Positions 52,009 through 60,209 of a stretch of 64,000 bases of DNA are shown in pieces; the stretch's first letter is position 1; each line of letters opens with the position of its first letter. Below the pieces are notes generated by a model. That model did no database searches. It was not told the DNA's origin and worked only from the letters and a program-made list of their open reading frames with translations. The DNA is from Deltaproteobacteria bacterium (GTDB taxonomy: Bacteria > Myxococcota_A > Polyangia > Polyangiales > Sandaracinaceae), in NCBI GenBank assembly GCA_017303575.1, contig JAFLCL010000011.1, forward strand, positions 1 through 64,000, given 5' to 3'. The position numbers were made by a program, and so were the translations under genes.

Positions 52009-52943
52009 GACTTGAACGCCTCGGCGAGAGACTCCACCTGCGCTCGTGCGAGCTCGGGGGTGAAGAGCAGCGGGAGCGTGACACGAGGCAGGCCGGGAAG
52101 CTTCTCCGACAAGCGCTTGAGGCTCTCCTCCTGGATCGACTCGCGCGCCGCACGTGCCCGGCCGGCGACGGCGAGCGGCTGGAGCGCAGCGCTCGGATCG
52201 AGCGCGTCGGGCAGCGCCTCGATCGTGCTCCGCTCTGCAGGCTGGAAGAGGCGCGGCAACACTTGGTTCACCACCAGCATCTTCACCGGCAGCACGAGCT
52301 CGGTGCGCAGGATGCCGTGGAGCTCGATGCTCTCCTGCACCGGCATCTCCTCGGCGAGTGAGACGATGACGACGCCGGCGCGCGACGGATCGCGGAAGAG
52401 GCCTACCGCTTCCTCGGCCTCACGACGCAAGAGGCCGGGCGGCGCGACGTCCGTGATGATGCGGGGCACGCGCAGCATCTCGAGGCCGTGGCCCGTCGCC
52501 GGTGCATCGACGATCACGAGGTCGTAGCGAGGGCGGCCGTCCTCGAGCGTCTCTTTGGTGTGGAAGTACGCCTTGCCGAGCATCGACCAGGCCTCGATGC
52601 CAGGCGTGCCGCGCAGGAGCGCCGAGACCACGTTGCTCTCGAACACCGCCTTGAAGAGGGTGCGCGAGCGCAAGATCATGAGGCCGTACTCCTCGAGCGC
52701 GTCCCGCGGGACCATGTTCACCGCGTGGAGGTTCGGGGCGACCTGGACGTTCTTCGAGCCGATGGGCGGGACGCCGAGCAGCGAGCTCACCCGCTCCTTC
52801 GCGTTGCACATCGCGAGCAGCACACGCTTGCCGCGCGCGGCAGCGGCGAGCGCGATCGCCGTCCCGACCGTCGTCTTGCCCACGCCGCCCTTGCCCACGA
52901 CGAAGAGGAAGCGATGACCGAGCAGGTTCGTGGAGGAGGACAT
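52005..52943 (-). CDS. ArsA/GET3-type ATPase
   Basis: A 312-residue P-loop ATPase with the deviant Walker A GKGGVGKTT (about 17-25) and the ArsA-type DAPATGHGLEML segment near residue 170. ArsA/Get3 proteins move membrane-protein or metal substrates or position cell structures. No arsenite pump is nearby. It opens a three-gene overlapping group with sspB and the M19 gene. Confidence 0.85.
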   Translation of the reverse strand: MSSSTNLLGHRFLFVVGKGGVGKTTVGTAIALAAAARGKRVLLAMCNAKERVSSLLGVPPIGSKNVQVAPNLHAVNMVPRDALEEYGLMILRSRTLFKAVFESNVVSALLRGTPGIEAWSMLGKAYFHTKETLEDGRPRYDLVIVDAPATGHGLEMLRVPRIITDVAPPGLLRREAEEAVGLFRDPSRAGVVIVSLAEEMPVQESIELHGILRTELVLPVKMLVVNQVLPRLFQPAERSTIEALPDALDPSAALQPLAVAGRARAARESIQEESLKRLSEKLPGLPRVTLPLLFTPELARAQVESLAEAFKS

Positions 52944-53075
52944 CGTGAGGCTCGAGAGGCGCGGCCGTCGCGGCGCGGCGCGATGCTACCGCGATAGGTG
53001 GAGGCGTCCACGACGTTCGTCTCGCGCCGAGCGCGCCGAGCGCGGCGCGAGCACCTCGAGCGCGTCCTCCGTGGT

Positions 53076-53927
53076 ATGCGGGCGACCGTGACGGCTCGGT
53101 CCCTCGCACCGATCGCGCTCCTCGCGCTCGTGATCTTCGTGCTCGTCTACGCCGCGAGCGCACTGCTCGATCGGCCCGAGGGCGACGCGCGCGCAGCGAC
53201 CGAGACGCCCGACGCAGGCCCCGCCCTCGACGCGGGCGGCTTCTGGATCGAGGAGCCCGATCGTTTCGGCCCCGACGGCGCCGTGCTCGCGGCGCCGAGC
53301 TCCGAGCGCTTCGCGTGTCGGATGCCGCGCCTCGAGATCGCGCGAGAGGCGGCGTGCGCGCGCGGCGAGCCCTACCCCGCGTGTCGTTGGCAGCTGCCCG
53401 ACGCGGACCAGAGCGGAGGGCTCTACGACATCTGGCGCAACACCACCCCCGATCACCGATGGGCGCGCCCCGGCCTCGTGTCGTTGGTGCTCGCGTCGGT
53501 ACGCGAGTACGCGATGCGCTGGCCCGGAGAGCACGTGACGGTGGGCGATCTCGACGCCGAGGGGCCGCGTCATCAGACGCACGATCACGGCGTCGACGTG
53601 GACCTCTACCTCCTCCACGCGATGGCCGATCGCAACGAGGCGGGCCGCCCGCAGACCGACAACTATCACGGCCTCTCGCGCCGCACGGTGCGTCTGCACC
53701 GCGCCCGTGTGCTCGACCTCGCCAAGATCCTCGCGCGCTGCTCGAACGGTCGACTGCGCATCTACTACGCGGATCGCGAGGTGGTGGATGCCTTCCGCAG
53801 CTGGTTCACGGAGGCCGGTCTCCACACCGACGTCGCACCGCAGGCCATGCAGATGCACAACGATCTCCACCGCTTCCACTTCCACATGACGGTGGCGGAG
53901 GATCTCGAGGTGCTGCCCTCGGAGTAG
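53076..53927 (+). CDS. Membrane-anchored M15/M74-like murein peptidase-like protein
   Basis: A 283-residue protein with an N-terminal membrane helix (about 10-30) and a C-terminal domain with HDHGVDVDLYL and HNDLHRFHFHMTV, the HxxGxDxD and HxH zinc motifs of LAS-type peptidases. The motifs are similar to those in the 43228 lipoprotein. ATG at 53076 precedes the anchor; upstream in-frame start at 52998 gives only an Arg-rich extension. A second window gene for peptidoglycan trimming. Confidence 0.75.
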   Translation: MRATVTARSLAPIALLALVIFVLVYAASALLDRPEGDARAATETPDAGPALDAGGFWIEEPDRFGPDGAVLAAPSSERFACRMPRLEIAREAACARGEPYPACRWQLPDADQSGGLYDIWRNTTPDHRWARPGLVSLVLASVREYAMRWPGEHVTVGDLDAEGPRHQTHDHGVDVDLYLLHAMADRNEAGRPQTDNYHGLSRRTVRLHRARVLDLAKILARCSNGRLRIYYADREVVDAFRSWFTEAGLHTDVAPQAMQMHNDLHRFHFHMTVAEDLEVLPSE

Positions 53928-53947
53928 AAGGCATACGATCGCGAGGC

Positions 53948-56284
53948 TCAGCGAACCCAGACGCGGTGGATCGTCGCGTTGTCGTCGTTGACCGGTAGGT
54001 CGTCGACCTCCCAGCGAAGGCCGCTGCCCCGCACACACCAGTCGGCGGTGCTGCCGAAGAACGGGAAGTCCGTCAGCACCGTGTCGGGGCTCGCGGGCGC
54101 GGGGAACACGAGGGCGCTCGCGGGGAGCCGTCCGCTGTGTCCAGTGAGCGGCGTGAAGCTCGTGGCGATGCCCGAGAAGCCGTTCGCGCCGCTGCGCCAC
54201 GCCGTCAGTCCCACCGTCGTCGAGAAGTGGATGACGCGTGGATGCGCCGAGGTGGTGCCCTGGAATCGCATCTCGGTCGCCGAGGTGATCCGAGACGCGA
54301 CCGCCATACCCACGTGGCCCCAACGCGGAGAGCGAACGCCGTCACCACCGCCGAGCGTCGTGGGGCTCGTGGTGGGCCAGTCCTCACCAGGCTGCACCAC
54401 GTCGAGCTCGGGGCTCGCATCCGGGGCGTGCACGTACTGGAGCACGAGCGCCCAGCCGCCGCCCTCGCTGCCATCGATCCACACGTGGTGCGGACCGGCA
54501 CCGAGATCGATCCAGTAGCGGCCCGTGGGCACCAGGCGCAGATCCGACAGCGAGCCCACCGGGCAATCGAGGTGCGTGCCCGCGATGCAGCCGGTGAGGC
54601 GCGGCTGACGCGCGGCAGGCGCGCTCGACCAGCGTCGAACGAGGTAGCGCTCGGCGGTGGTGAGCGCCTCGTCGTCGAGGGCGCGCGCGTACGCGAGCAC
54701 CTCGCCGTAGCGCACGGCGAGCGCCCCCTCGCCGTCGTCGGGATGGCGGCCGAGGAACCACGTGGCGGGCGACGTGATGGGCCCCGGACGCGTGTCCCCG
54801 CTCACGATCACCTCGTGATCCACCCACATCTCGAGGCGTCCATCCGCGCTCGATCGACGCACCGCGAGCACGTGAAGGTCGCCGTCGTCGAGCCGTCGAC
54901 GCGAGGTCGGCGTGCTCGTCGCCTCGCGCCCGAATCCCACGTGCCCCGACACGAGCACCACCGCGCCGTCGTCGGGATCGCGACGAGCATCGGCGCCGAT
55001 GAGGTTGGGCGAGCTCCAAGCCTCTCCCTCGCCCGCACCGTCGTCGGTCGCGAACGCCACGAGCAGCGTCATGTCGCCGCTGACAGGCCGCGGGAACGAC
55101 ACGTTGCTCGCGCCCGCGTCGCGCATGAGCTCGATGGCGGGACGGCCTCCCCCGAAGCCATCGGCGCGGTAGGTCGCAGCGACCGCGGTGGCCGTCACCG
55201 CACGCGGCGAGCGATCGTCCCAGCGCGCGAGCGTCGCGCCGTCGACGACGTCCTCGTCGCGCAGCGGCATGCGCGCATCGAGCCACAGCGACAGATCGTC
55301 GGTCGACGGAGTCGCAGGCGAGCCGAGGCCCCAGCGATCGAGCAACGCGGCGGTGATGGTCGCGCGATCGCCCGCAGACAGCGGTCGATCGAAGACGAGC
55401 AGCTCGGAGACGTCGATCGACTGCGCACGACCGTCCTCGCTCGCCCCGATCAGCAGGCGGCTCGCGAGCGGCGCAGCGACGCCCCCCTCACCACGCACGA
55501 CGACAGTGCCGTCGATGCGCACCTCACGACCCGTCGGTCCGCCGAACGCGTGCCACAGCGTCGTGTGCCTGGTGTCGCGTCCGAACGGTGCGGTCATCGG
55601 CGTCGCAGGCTCGACGCCGGGGAGCGCGAACACGTAGCCACTCTCGCCCGGCAGCTGGACCATCACGCCCTGCGCCATGTCGGCGTGCGTCGTGAGCGCG
55701 ACGCCCGTCGCGAGCGACGTGGAGCGCGCGACGAGGAAGATCTCGGCGTGATCCCCGCTCTCGCTCAGCACCCCCATCGTGTCGAGCGCGCTGCCGGCGA
55801 AGCGCACCACACGACGCCCTCCTGCACCCTCCTCGAGCGTCGGCGCACCGAGCGAGGGCACCGCGTCGCCGGTGCTGGTGCGCGCGAGGTTCACCCAGCG
55901 CGCGAGCGGACCGATCGTCCCGGCGCTGCCGTCACCCGCGGGGTTGCGCGCGTCGAGCCACAGACGCAGCGAGACGCCACACACGCCGTAGGCCGTCGGC
56001 GCGCTGCAGCCCTCGCAGGATCCGTCGGTGCAAGTCTGCCCGGGGACGCACGCCACCCCGCAGTCGCCGCAGTGCATCGGGTCCGCCATCGTGTCCGTGC
56101 ACCGCGACGCGCACACACGCTCGTCCACGCCGCAGACGAGCCCGGTGTCGTCCTCCACCTCGTGGGCATCGACCGACGCGTCACGCTCAGGCGGAGCGAG
56201 CAGGTCCTCGCGGTTCACCAGACAGCCGACGCAGGTCATCGAGACGAACAGCGTGATCGCGACCCCGACGAGCGCCCGAGCCAT
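53948..56284 (-). CDS. Large lipoprotein with LamG-like and fibrinogen-like domains
   Basis: A 778-residue lipoprotein with lipobox CVGC (Cys 21). After a Cys-rich module (CGDCGVACVPGQTC) come two laminin-G/concanavalin-like domains, each starting LWLDARNP/LWLDARMP, then a C-terminal domain with SEGGGWALVLQYVHA, like the fibrinogen-related GGGWTLV motif. The ATG at 56284 is chosen because the frame upstream is shadow. Likely a carbohydrate-binding surface protein. Confidence 0.78.
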   Translation of the reverse strand: MARALVGVAITLFVSMTCVGCLVNREDLLAPPERDASVDAHEVEDDTGLVCGVDERVCASRCTDTMADPMHCGDCGVACVPGQTCTDGSCEGCSAPTAYGVCGVSLRLWLDARNPAGDGSAGTIGPLARWVNLARTSTGDAVPSLGAPTLEEGAGGRRVVRFAGSALDTMGVLSESGDHAEIFLVARSTSLATGVALTTHADMAQGVMVQLPGESGYVFALPGVEPATPMTAPFGRDTRHTTLWHAFGGPTGREVRIDGTVVVRGEGGVAAPLASRLLIGASEDGRAQSIDVSELLVFDRPLSAGDRATITAALLDRWGLGSPATPSTDDLSLWLDARMPLRDEDVVDGATLARWDDRSPRAVTATAVAATYRADGFGGGRPAIELMRDAGASNVSFPRPVSGDMTLLVAFATDDGAGEGEAWSSPNLIGADARRDPDDGAVVLVSGHVGFGREATSTPTSRRRLDDGDLHVLAVRRSSADGRLEMWVDHEVIVSGDTRPGPITSPATWFLGRHPDDGEGALAVRYGEVLAYARALDDEALTTAERYLVRRWSSAPAARQPRLTGCIAGTHLDCPVGSLSDLRLVPTGRYWIDLGAGPHHVWIDGSEGGGWALVLQYVHAPDASPELDVVQPGEDWPTTSPTTLGGGDGVRSPRWGHVGMAVASRITSATEMRFQGTTSAHPRVIHFSTTVGLTAWRSGANGFSGIATSFTPLTGHSGRLPASALVFPAPASPDTVLTDFPFFGSTADWCVRGSGLRWEVDDLPVNDDNATIHRVWVR

Positions 56285-56304
56285 GGTCCCCCGTGTCACG
56301 AGGA

Positions 56305-58623
56305 TCACTCGGCGTCGAGATCGAAGAAGACGTTCTCGGTCGCGCCTGCCGCGACACGGACGGAGCGGTTGAACGTGCGGCCATCGCGGTCGACGATGCG
56401 GAGGCGCACAGTGCCCGAAGGCACCGTCGCCTCGCCGATCGGCGTCGTGCCGAGCTCGCGCGATCCGATCCACACCCGCGACCAGGGACGCGTGTTGATC
56501 GACAGTGTCGCGGGCGGTGCGGCAGGCGTGCGCGGCGTGCTCGACTCGCGCACCAGCTCGGGCGTCACGGAGGACTCGCGCCCCGCCGACACCACGATCT
56601 CGTTCTCCCACGTGCGGTAGCCCTCACGCTCCACGTGCACGGTGAACGTGCCCGCCGCCATCGCGAGGGGCGCCGCCAGCTCGGCCGCCGTGAGCGTGCG
56701 ATCTCCGACGCGGATCGTCGCGCCTTCGAAGCTCGATCCCTCGAGCACGAAGCGCAACGAGCCCTCCGTCGCAGGAGGGAGGCTCGTCGCTGGCGGCGTC
56801 GCGACCTCCGTGGTGGCCGGAGGCACCGTGGGCGGCGGGATCACCGCGGTCGTCGTGGGCGGAGGGGTCACCTGCGTGATGGTCACGGTGCGACCTTCGT
56901 CGCGACCTCCGATCACGACCACGGCGATCACGCCCGCGAGCAGCACCGCGACGAGCGCGAGCACCGTGGGCAGCCAGCGCGAGAGAGCGCCGCCACGGTC
57001 GCTCTGTGCTGGTGCGACGGCCGCGGGCAGTGGCAACTGCAGCGCCGCATAGCTCGGCTGCTGGATGGGCGGCTGCGCGGGCGCCGGCCGCGCGTCGGCA
57101 GCCGCGGCCGCGATCTCTGCGCCGAAGGTGTTGGGATCGAGCGGCAGCTCCGAGCCCGGCATGCTGAGGCGATCGCCAGTCGCCACGCTCGCAGGCCCAG
57201 CGCCCGAGAGGCCAGACGACGACGGGTTCGACCCGATGAGCCCGATCCCGCTCGGCGAGCTCCCATCGATGCCCTTGCGGCGCTGGAACGAGCTACCGAA
57301 CGGCGTCGAGTCCACCAACGGACCGGCCGCGATCTGCTCCTCGAAGAGCTTCTCCATCACGTCCGCGATGCGCGACGTGGTGACGACCTTGCCCGAGCGC
57401 GCGATCCAGTCCTCGAGCGCGTTCTGCATGTCCGACGCGGTCTTGAAGCGATCCTCGGGCTGCTTCTGCAGCGCCTTCTGCACGATCGCATCGAGCTCGA
57501 TCGGGAGCTTCGGCTTCTTGTCGCGGATCGACGGGACCGGGTCCTCGATCACCGCGCGCATCGTCTCGTACTCGGTCGGCCGGTGGTAGAGCGACTCGCC
57601 CACGAGCGCCTCGTAGAGCACCACGCCGAGCGCGAACACGTCCGCGCGGTGATCGATGTGCTTCCCCATGCACTGCTGGGGAGACATGTACGAGAACTTG
57701 CCCTTCACCACGCCCGCCTGGGTCTTGGTGGTGTGGGAGCCCGCCTTCGCGATGCCGAAGTCGAGGAGCTTGACCTGCCCCTCGTACGAGATCATCACGT
57801 TCTGCGGGCTGACGTCGCGGTGCACGATGTTGAGCGGCGTCCCGTTCGAGTCCTTCGCGCGGTGCGCGTAGTGGAGCGCCTCGGCGACCTGGGCCACGAC
57901 CTTCGCGACGAACTCCGGCGGCAGGCCTCCCTTGGCGCGCGCGCGTCGGATGATCTTTCCGAACGCCGCCCCGTAGATCCACTCCATCGCGATGAAGTAG
58001 GAGCTCTCGAGCTCGCCGAACTCGTAGATGTGGCAGATGTGCGGGTGGTTGAGGAGGATCGCGAGGCGCGCCTCGTCGAGGAACATCTCGACGAACGAAG
58101 GGTCGTCGGCGACGTGCGGCAGGATGCGCTTGATCGCGAGCATGCGCGTCGCGCCGATGTTGGTGCTCTCGCGGCCGAGGAAGATCTCCGCCATGCCGCC
58201 GAACGCGATGCGTCCGAGGATCTCGAAGCGGCCGAACGTGCAGATCGCAGGCAGCTGGTTGGGCGGCACCCGCGGCGCCGTGGGCTCGGTCTGACCCGTG
58301 TTCACGGCGGCCAAGGACGACGCGCTCGGCTCCGGCGCCAGCGCCTTCTCGATCTCGTCGATCGCGACGTCGAGATCAGCGGCGTCTTCGTTCGGCTCCT
58401 CGGGCGGCGGGAGCGGCGCGCGCGGGAGCTTGGGCAGCGCACGGTTGGTCTCGTGCGCGCCCTTGCCGTTCGCGACCGCAGCAGCGGCTGCGGCTGCCGA
58501 GACGGCAGGGTTGGCCCCCGTCTGTCCGGTGGGTCGGCGCGCCACCGTCATGACCTCACCCGCCGGTGCGGCCGGGGGTGAGCGAACGTCCGAGATCCTC
58601 GTCGGCCCTTCGGAGTCAGGCAT
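56305..58623 (-). CDS. Ser/Thr protein kinase with C-terminal PEGA domain
   Basis: A 772-residue protein with an acidic Pro/Ala N-terminus (about 1-130), a Hanks-type kinase domain (about 131-395; Gly loop GRIAFGGMAEIFLG, Lys165, HRD 268-270, DFG 288-290), a linker, a transmembrane helix near 549-570 and a PEGA-type extracytoplasmic part (GSSFEGATIRVGDRTL; TLSINTRPWSRVWIGS). It phosphorylates proteins in response to an envelope cue. Start ATG 58623; an alternative ATG lies 33 bases upstream. A divergent partner gene starts 80 bases away. Confidence 0.92.
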   Translation of the reverse strand: MPDSEGPTRISDVRSPPAAPAGEVMTVARRPTGQTGANPAVSAAAAAAAVANGKGAHETNRALPKLPRAPLPPPEEPNEDAADLDVAIDEIEKALAPEPSASSLAAVNTGQTEPTAPRVPPNQLPAICTFGRFEILGRIAFGGMAEIFLGRESTNIGATRMLAIKRILPHVADDPSFVEMFLDEARLAILLNHPHICHIYEFGELESSYFIAMEWIYGAAFGKIIRRARAKGGLPPEFVAKVVAQVAEALHYAHRAKDSNGTPLNIVHRDVSPQNVMISYEGQVKLLDFGIAKAGSHTTKTQAGVVKGKFSYMSPQQCMGKHIDHRADVFALGVVLYEALVGESLYHRPTEYETMRAVIEDPVPSIRDKKPKLPIELDAIVQKALQKQPEDRFKTASDMQNALEDWIARSGKVVTTSRIADVMEKLFEEQIAAGPLVDSTPFGSSFQRRKGIDGSSPSGIGLIGSNPSSSGLSGAGPASVATGDRLSMPGSELPLDPNTFGAEIAAAAADARPAPAQPPIQQPSYAALQLPLPAAVAPAQSDRGGALSRWLPTVLALVAVLLAGVIAVVVIGGRDEGRTVTITQVTPPPTTTAVIPPPTVPPATTEVATPPATSLPPATEGSLRFVLEGSSFEGATIRVGDRTLTAAELAAPLAMAAGTFTVHVEREGYRTWENEIVVSAGRESSVTPELVRESSTPRTPAAPPATLSINTRPWSRVWIGSRELGTTPIGEATVPSGTVRLRIVDRDGRTFNRSVRVAAGATENVFFDLDAE

Positions 58624-58702
58624 GACGGGATCTCTGGTGCCCGGACGAGAGGTCATGGGAAGTGGCCAGCATACACCGCTTCTCGGATACAATGCTGCCT
58701 CC

Positions 58703-59608
58703 ATGCGTTGGGCCCTCGCTTCCACTCCGACGATCCCCCTGTTCCTCGCGGCCGTTCTGCTCGCGTTCGCCCTGGCGTTCGCGCCGGCTGCGGCCGCGCA
58801 GGATGGCCCCGAGGCCGAGCTCGCAGCCGCGCGCGAGCTGGTGCTGCACGCGAGCTACCGACCCGCGTTGACCGCGACGCAGCGCTACCTCGAGCGTGGG
58901 GACCTCAGCGCGACCCAGCGCAACGCGGGCCTCGAGCTCGTCGCGATCATCCACCTCGCGCTCCGCGACGACGTCTCGGCGCGGCAGGCGCTCGGCCAGC
59001 TCTACGCGCGCGATCCCGACTTCCGCCTGACCGATCCCGACGCCAGCCCCGTGGTGCTCTCGGCCGTGGCGCGCGCTCGCGCCCAAGCGCGACCGGTGAC
59101 CGTCACGCTCGCGCACGATCCGCCGCTGCTCACGCGACGTCGCGCACCGCTCGTGAGCGTTCGCGTCGAAGAAGGCGCCGACGCGGTGGCGGAGATCCGC
59201 ATGCACCATCGCGTGCGAGGGCAGACCAACGTCGAGACCGTCGTCATGCGCATCGGCGAGCTCGCGACGGCAGAAGGCCGCCTGCCCGTCTCCGCCGATC
59301 CCGCCGCGTACACGGCCGAGTACTGGCTCGAGGCCGTCGCGCCCTCCGGGTACGTGCTCGCGCGACGCGGCTCCGAAGCGCAGCCCGTGGCGGTGAACAT
59401 CCCGATCGAGACCGTCGAGGTCCGCGTCGAGACGCGCACGGAGGTCATCGAGACGCAGACCGACATCGCGAGCGAGCCCTGGTTCTGGGTGCTGATCGGC
59501 CTGGTCGTCGCCGGCGGCGCAGGCGCAGCGGTCGGCATCGTGTTCGCGACGCAAGGTCCGCAAGACGGAACGCTCGGCACCGTCACCCTCCCGCTCGTCG
59601 AGTTTTGA
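58703..59608 (+). CDS. Signal-anchored protein, divergent partner of the kinase
   Basis: A 301-residue protein with a signal peptide (ending near AAAAQ), a helical TPR-like part (about 33-120), a beta domain and a C-terminal membrane helix (about 255-280; WFWVLIGLVVAGGAGAAVG) followed by GTLGTVTLPLVEF. It is divergent from the PEGA kinase gene; the pairing suggests a sensor or substrate for the kinase. No named family. Confidence 0.65.
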   Translation: MRWALASTPTIPLFLAAVLLAFALAFAPAAAAQDGPEAELAAARELVLHASYRPALTATQRYLERGDLSATQRNAGLELVAIIHLALRDDVSARQALGQLYARDPDFRLTDPDASPVVLSAVARARAQARPVTVTLAHDPPLLTRRRAPLVSVRVEEGADAVAEIRMHHRVRGQTNVETVVMRIGELATAEGRLPVSADPAAYTAEYWLEAVAPSGYVLARRGSEAQPVAVNIPIETVEVRVETRTEVIETQTDIASEPWFWVLIGLVVAGGAGAAVGIVFATQGPQDGTLGTVTLPLVEF

Positions 59609-59719
59609 TTTGGACTGGGTCGGAGCTCGCGCCTTTCTGGCTCGGGGGCCGGGCTCGATCGTAGGGTGCTCCTCGGGAAACGGATTGTTTCTCGGTCTCT
59701 CGGATCAGAGGAGCGCGCC

Positions 59720-60154
59720 ATGTTCGACATCCCCGACGTCAAGCGCAGGAGCGCCCCGCGGCGCATGGCGCGGATCACCTGCGAGGCCGTGACCGAAGAG
59801 GGCTTCGTGCGCGTGGGCGGCACGCTCCGCGACGTGAGCGACACCGGCATGCTGCTCGAGTCCGCGATCTCGCTCGCGCCGGGTGAGGAGATCTACGTGG
59901 CCTTCCGACTGCCCCGCTCGACGCAGTGGGTCGGCCTCGTGGCGCGCGTGCAGCGCGCGAGCCGGCCCATCGAAGGACCGGTCTGCCTCGCGGGCCTCAC
60001 CATCGAGGAGATGGATCCGCTCGAGCGCTCGCTGCTCGCGACGGCGATCGAGCTGCTGCCGGCGAGGCCCCAGAAGCGCAAGGCGCCTCGCGACTACGCC
60101 GCGTGGGTGGCCGAGGTCTCGGGCCTGCACGACATGCTCGCGCTCGGTCACTGA
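59720..60154 (+). CDS. Stand-alone PilZ-domain protein
   Basis: A 144-residue protein, mostly one PilZ domain. Both c-di-GMP motifs are present: RSAPR at 10-14 (RxxxR) and DVSDTG at 38-43 (DxSxxG). The ATG at 59720 follows AGAGGAG at a fitting distance; an in-frame start at 59666 would break the RBS-gene spacing. Acts as a c-di-GMP-binding adaptor with unknown output. Confidence 0.83.
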   Translation: MFDIPDVKRRSAPRRMARITCEAVTEEGFVRVGGTLRDVSDTGMLLESAISLAPGEEIYVAFRLPRSTQWVGLVARVQRASRPIEGPVCLAGLTIEEMDPLERSLLATAIELLPARPQKRKAPRDYAAWVAEVSGLHDMLALGH

Positions 60155-60209
60155 CCTGCGGATCTCCGCCGATGTTGACCCGCGTGGCGGCACCGTCGAT
60201 CCTCGACGC

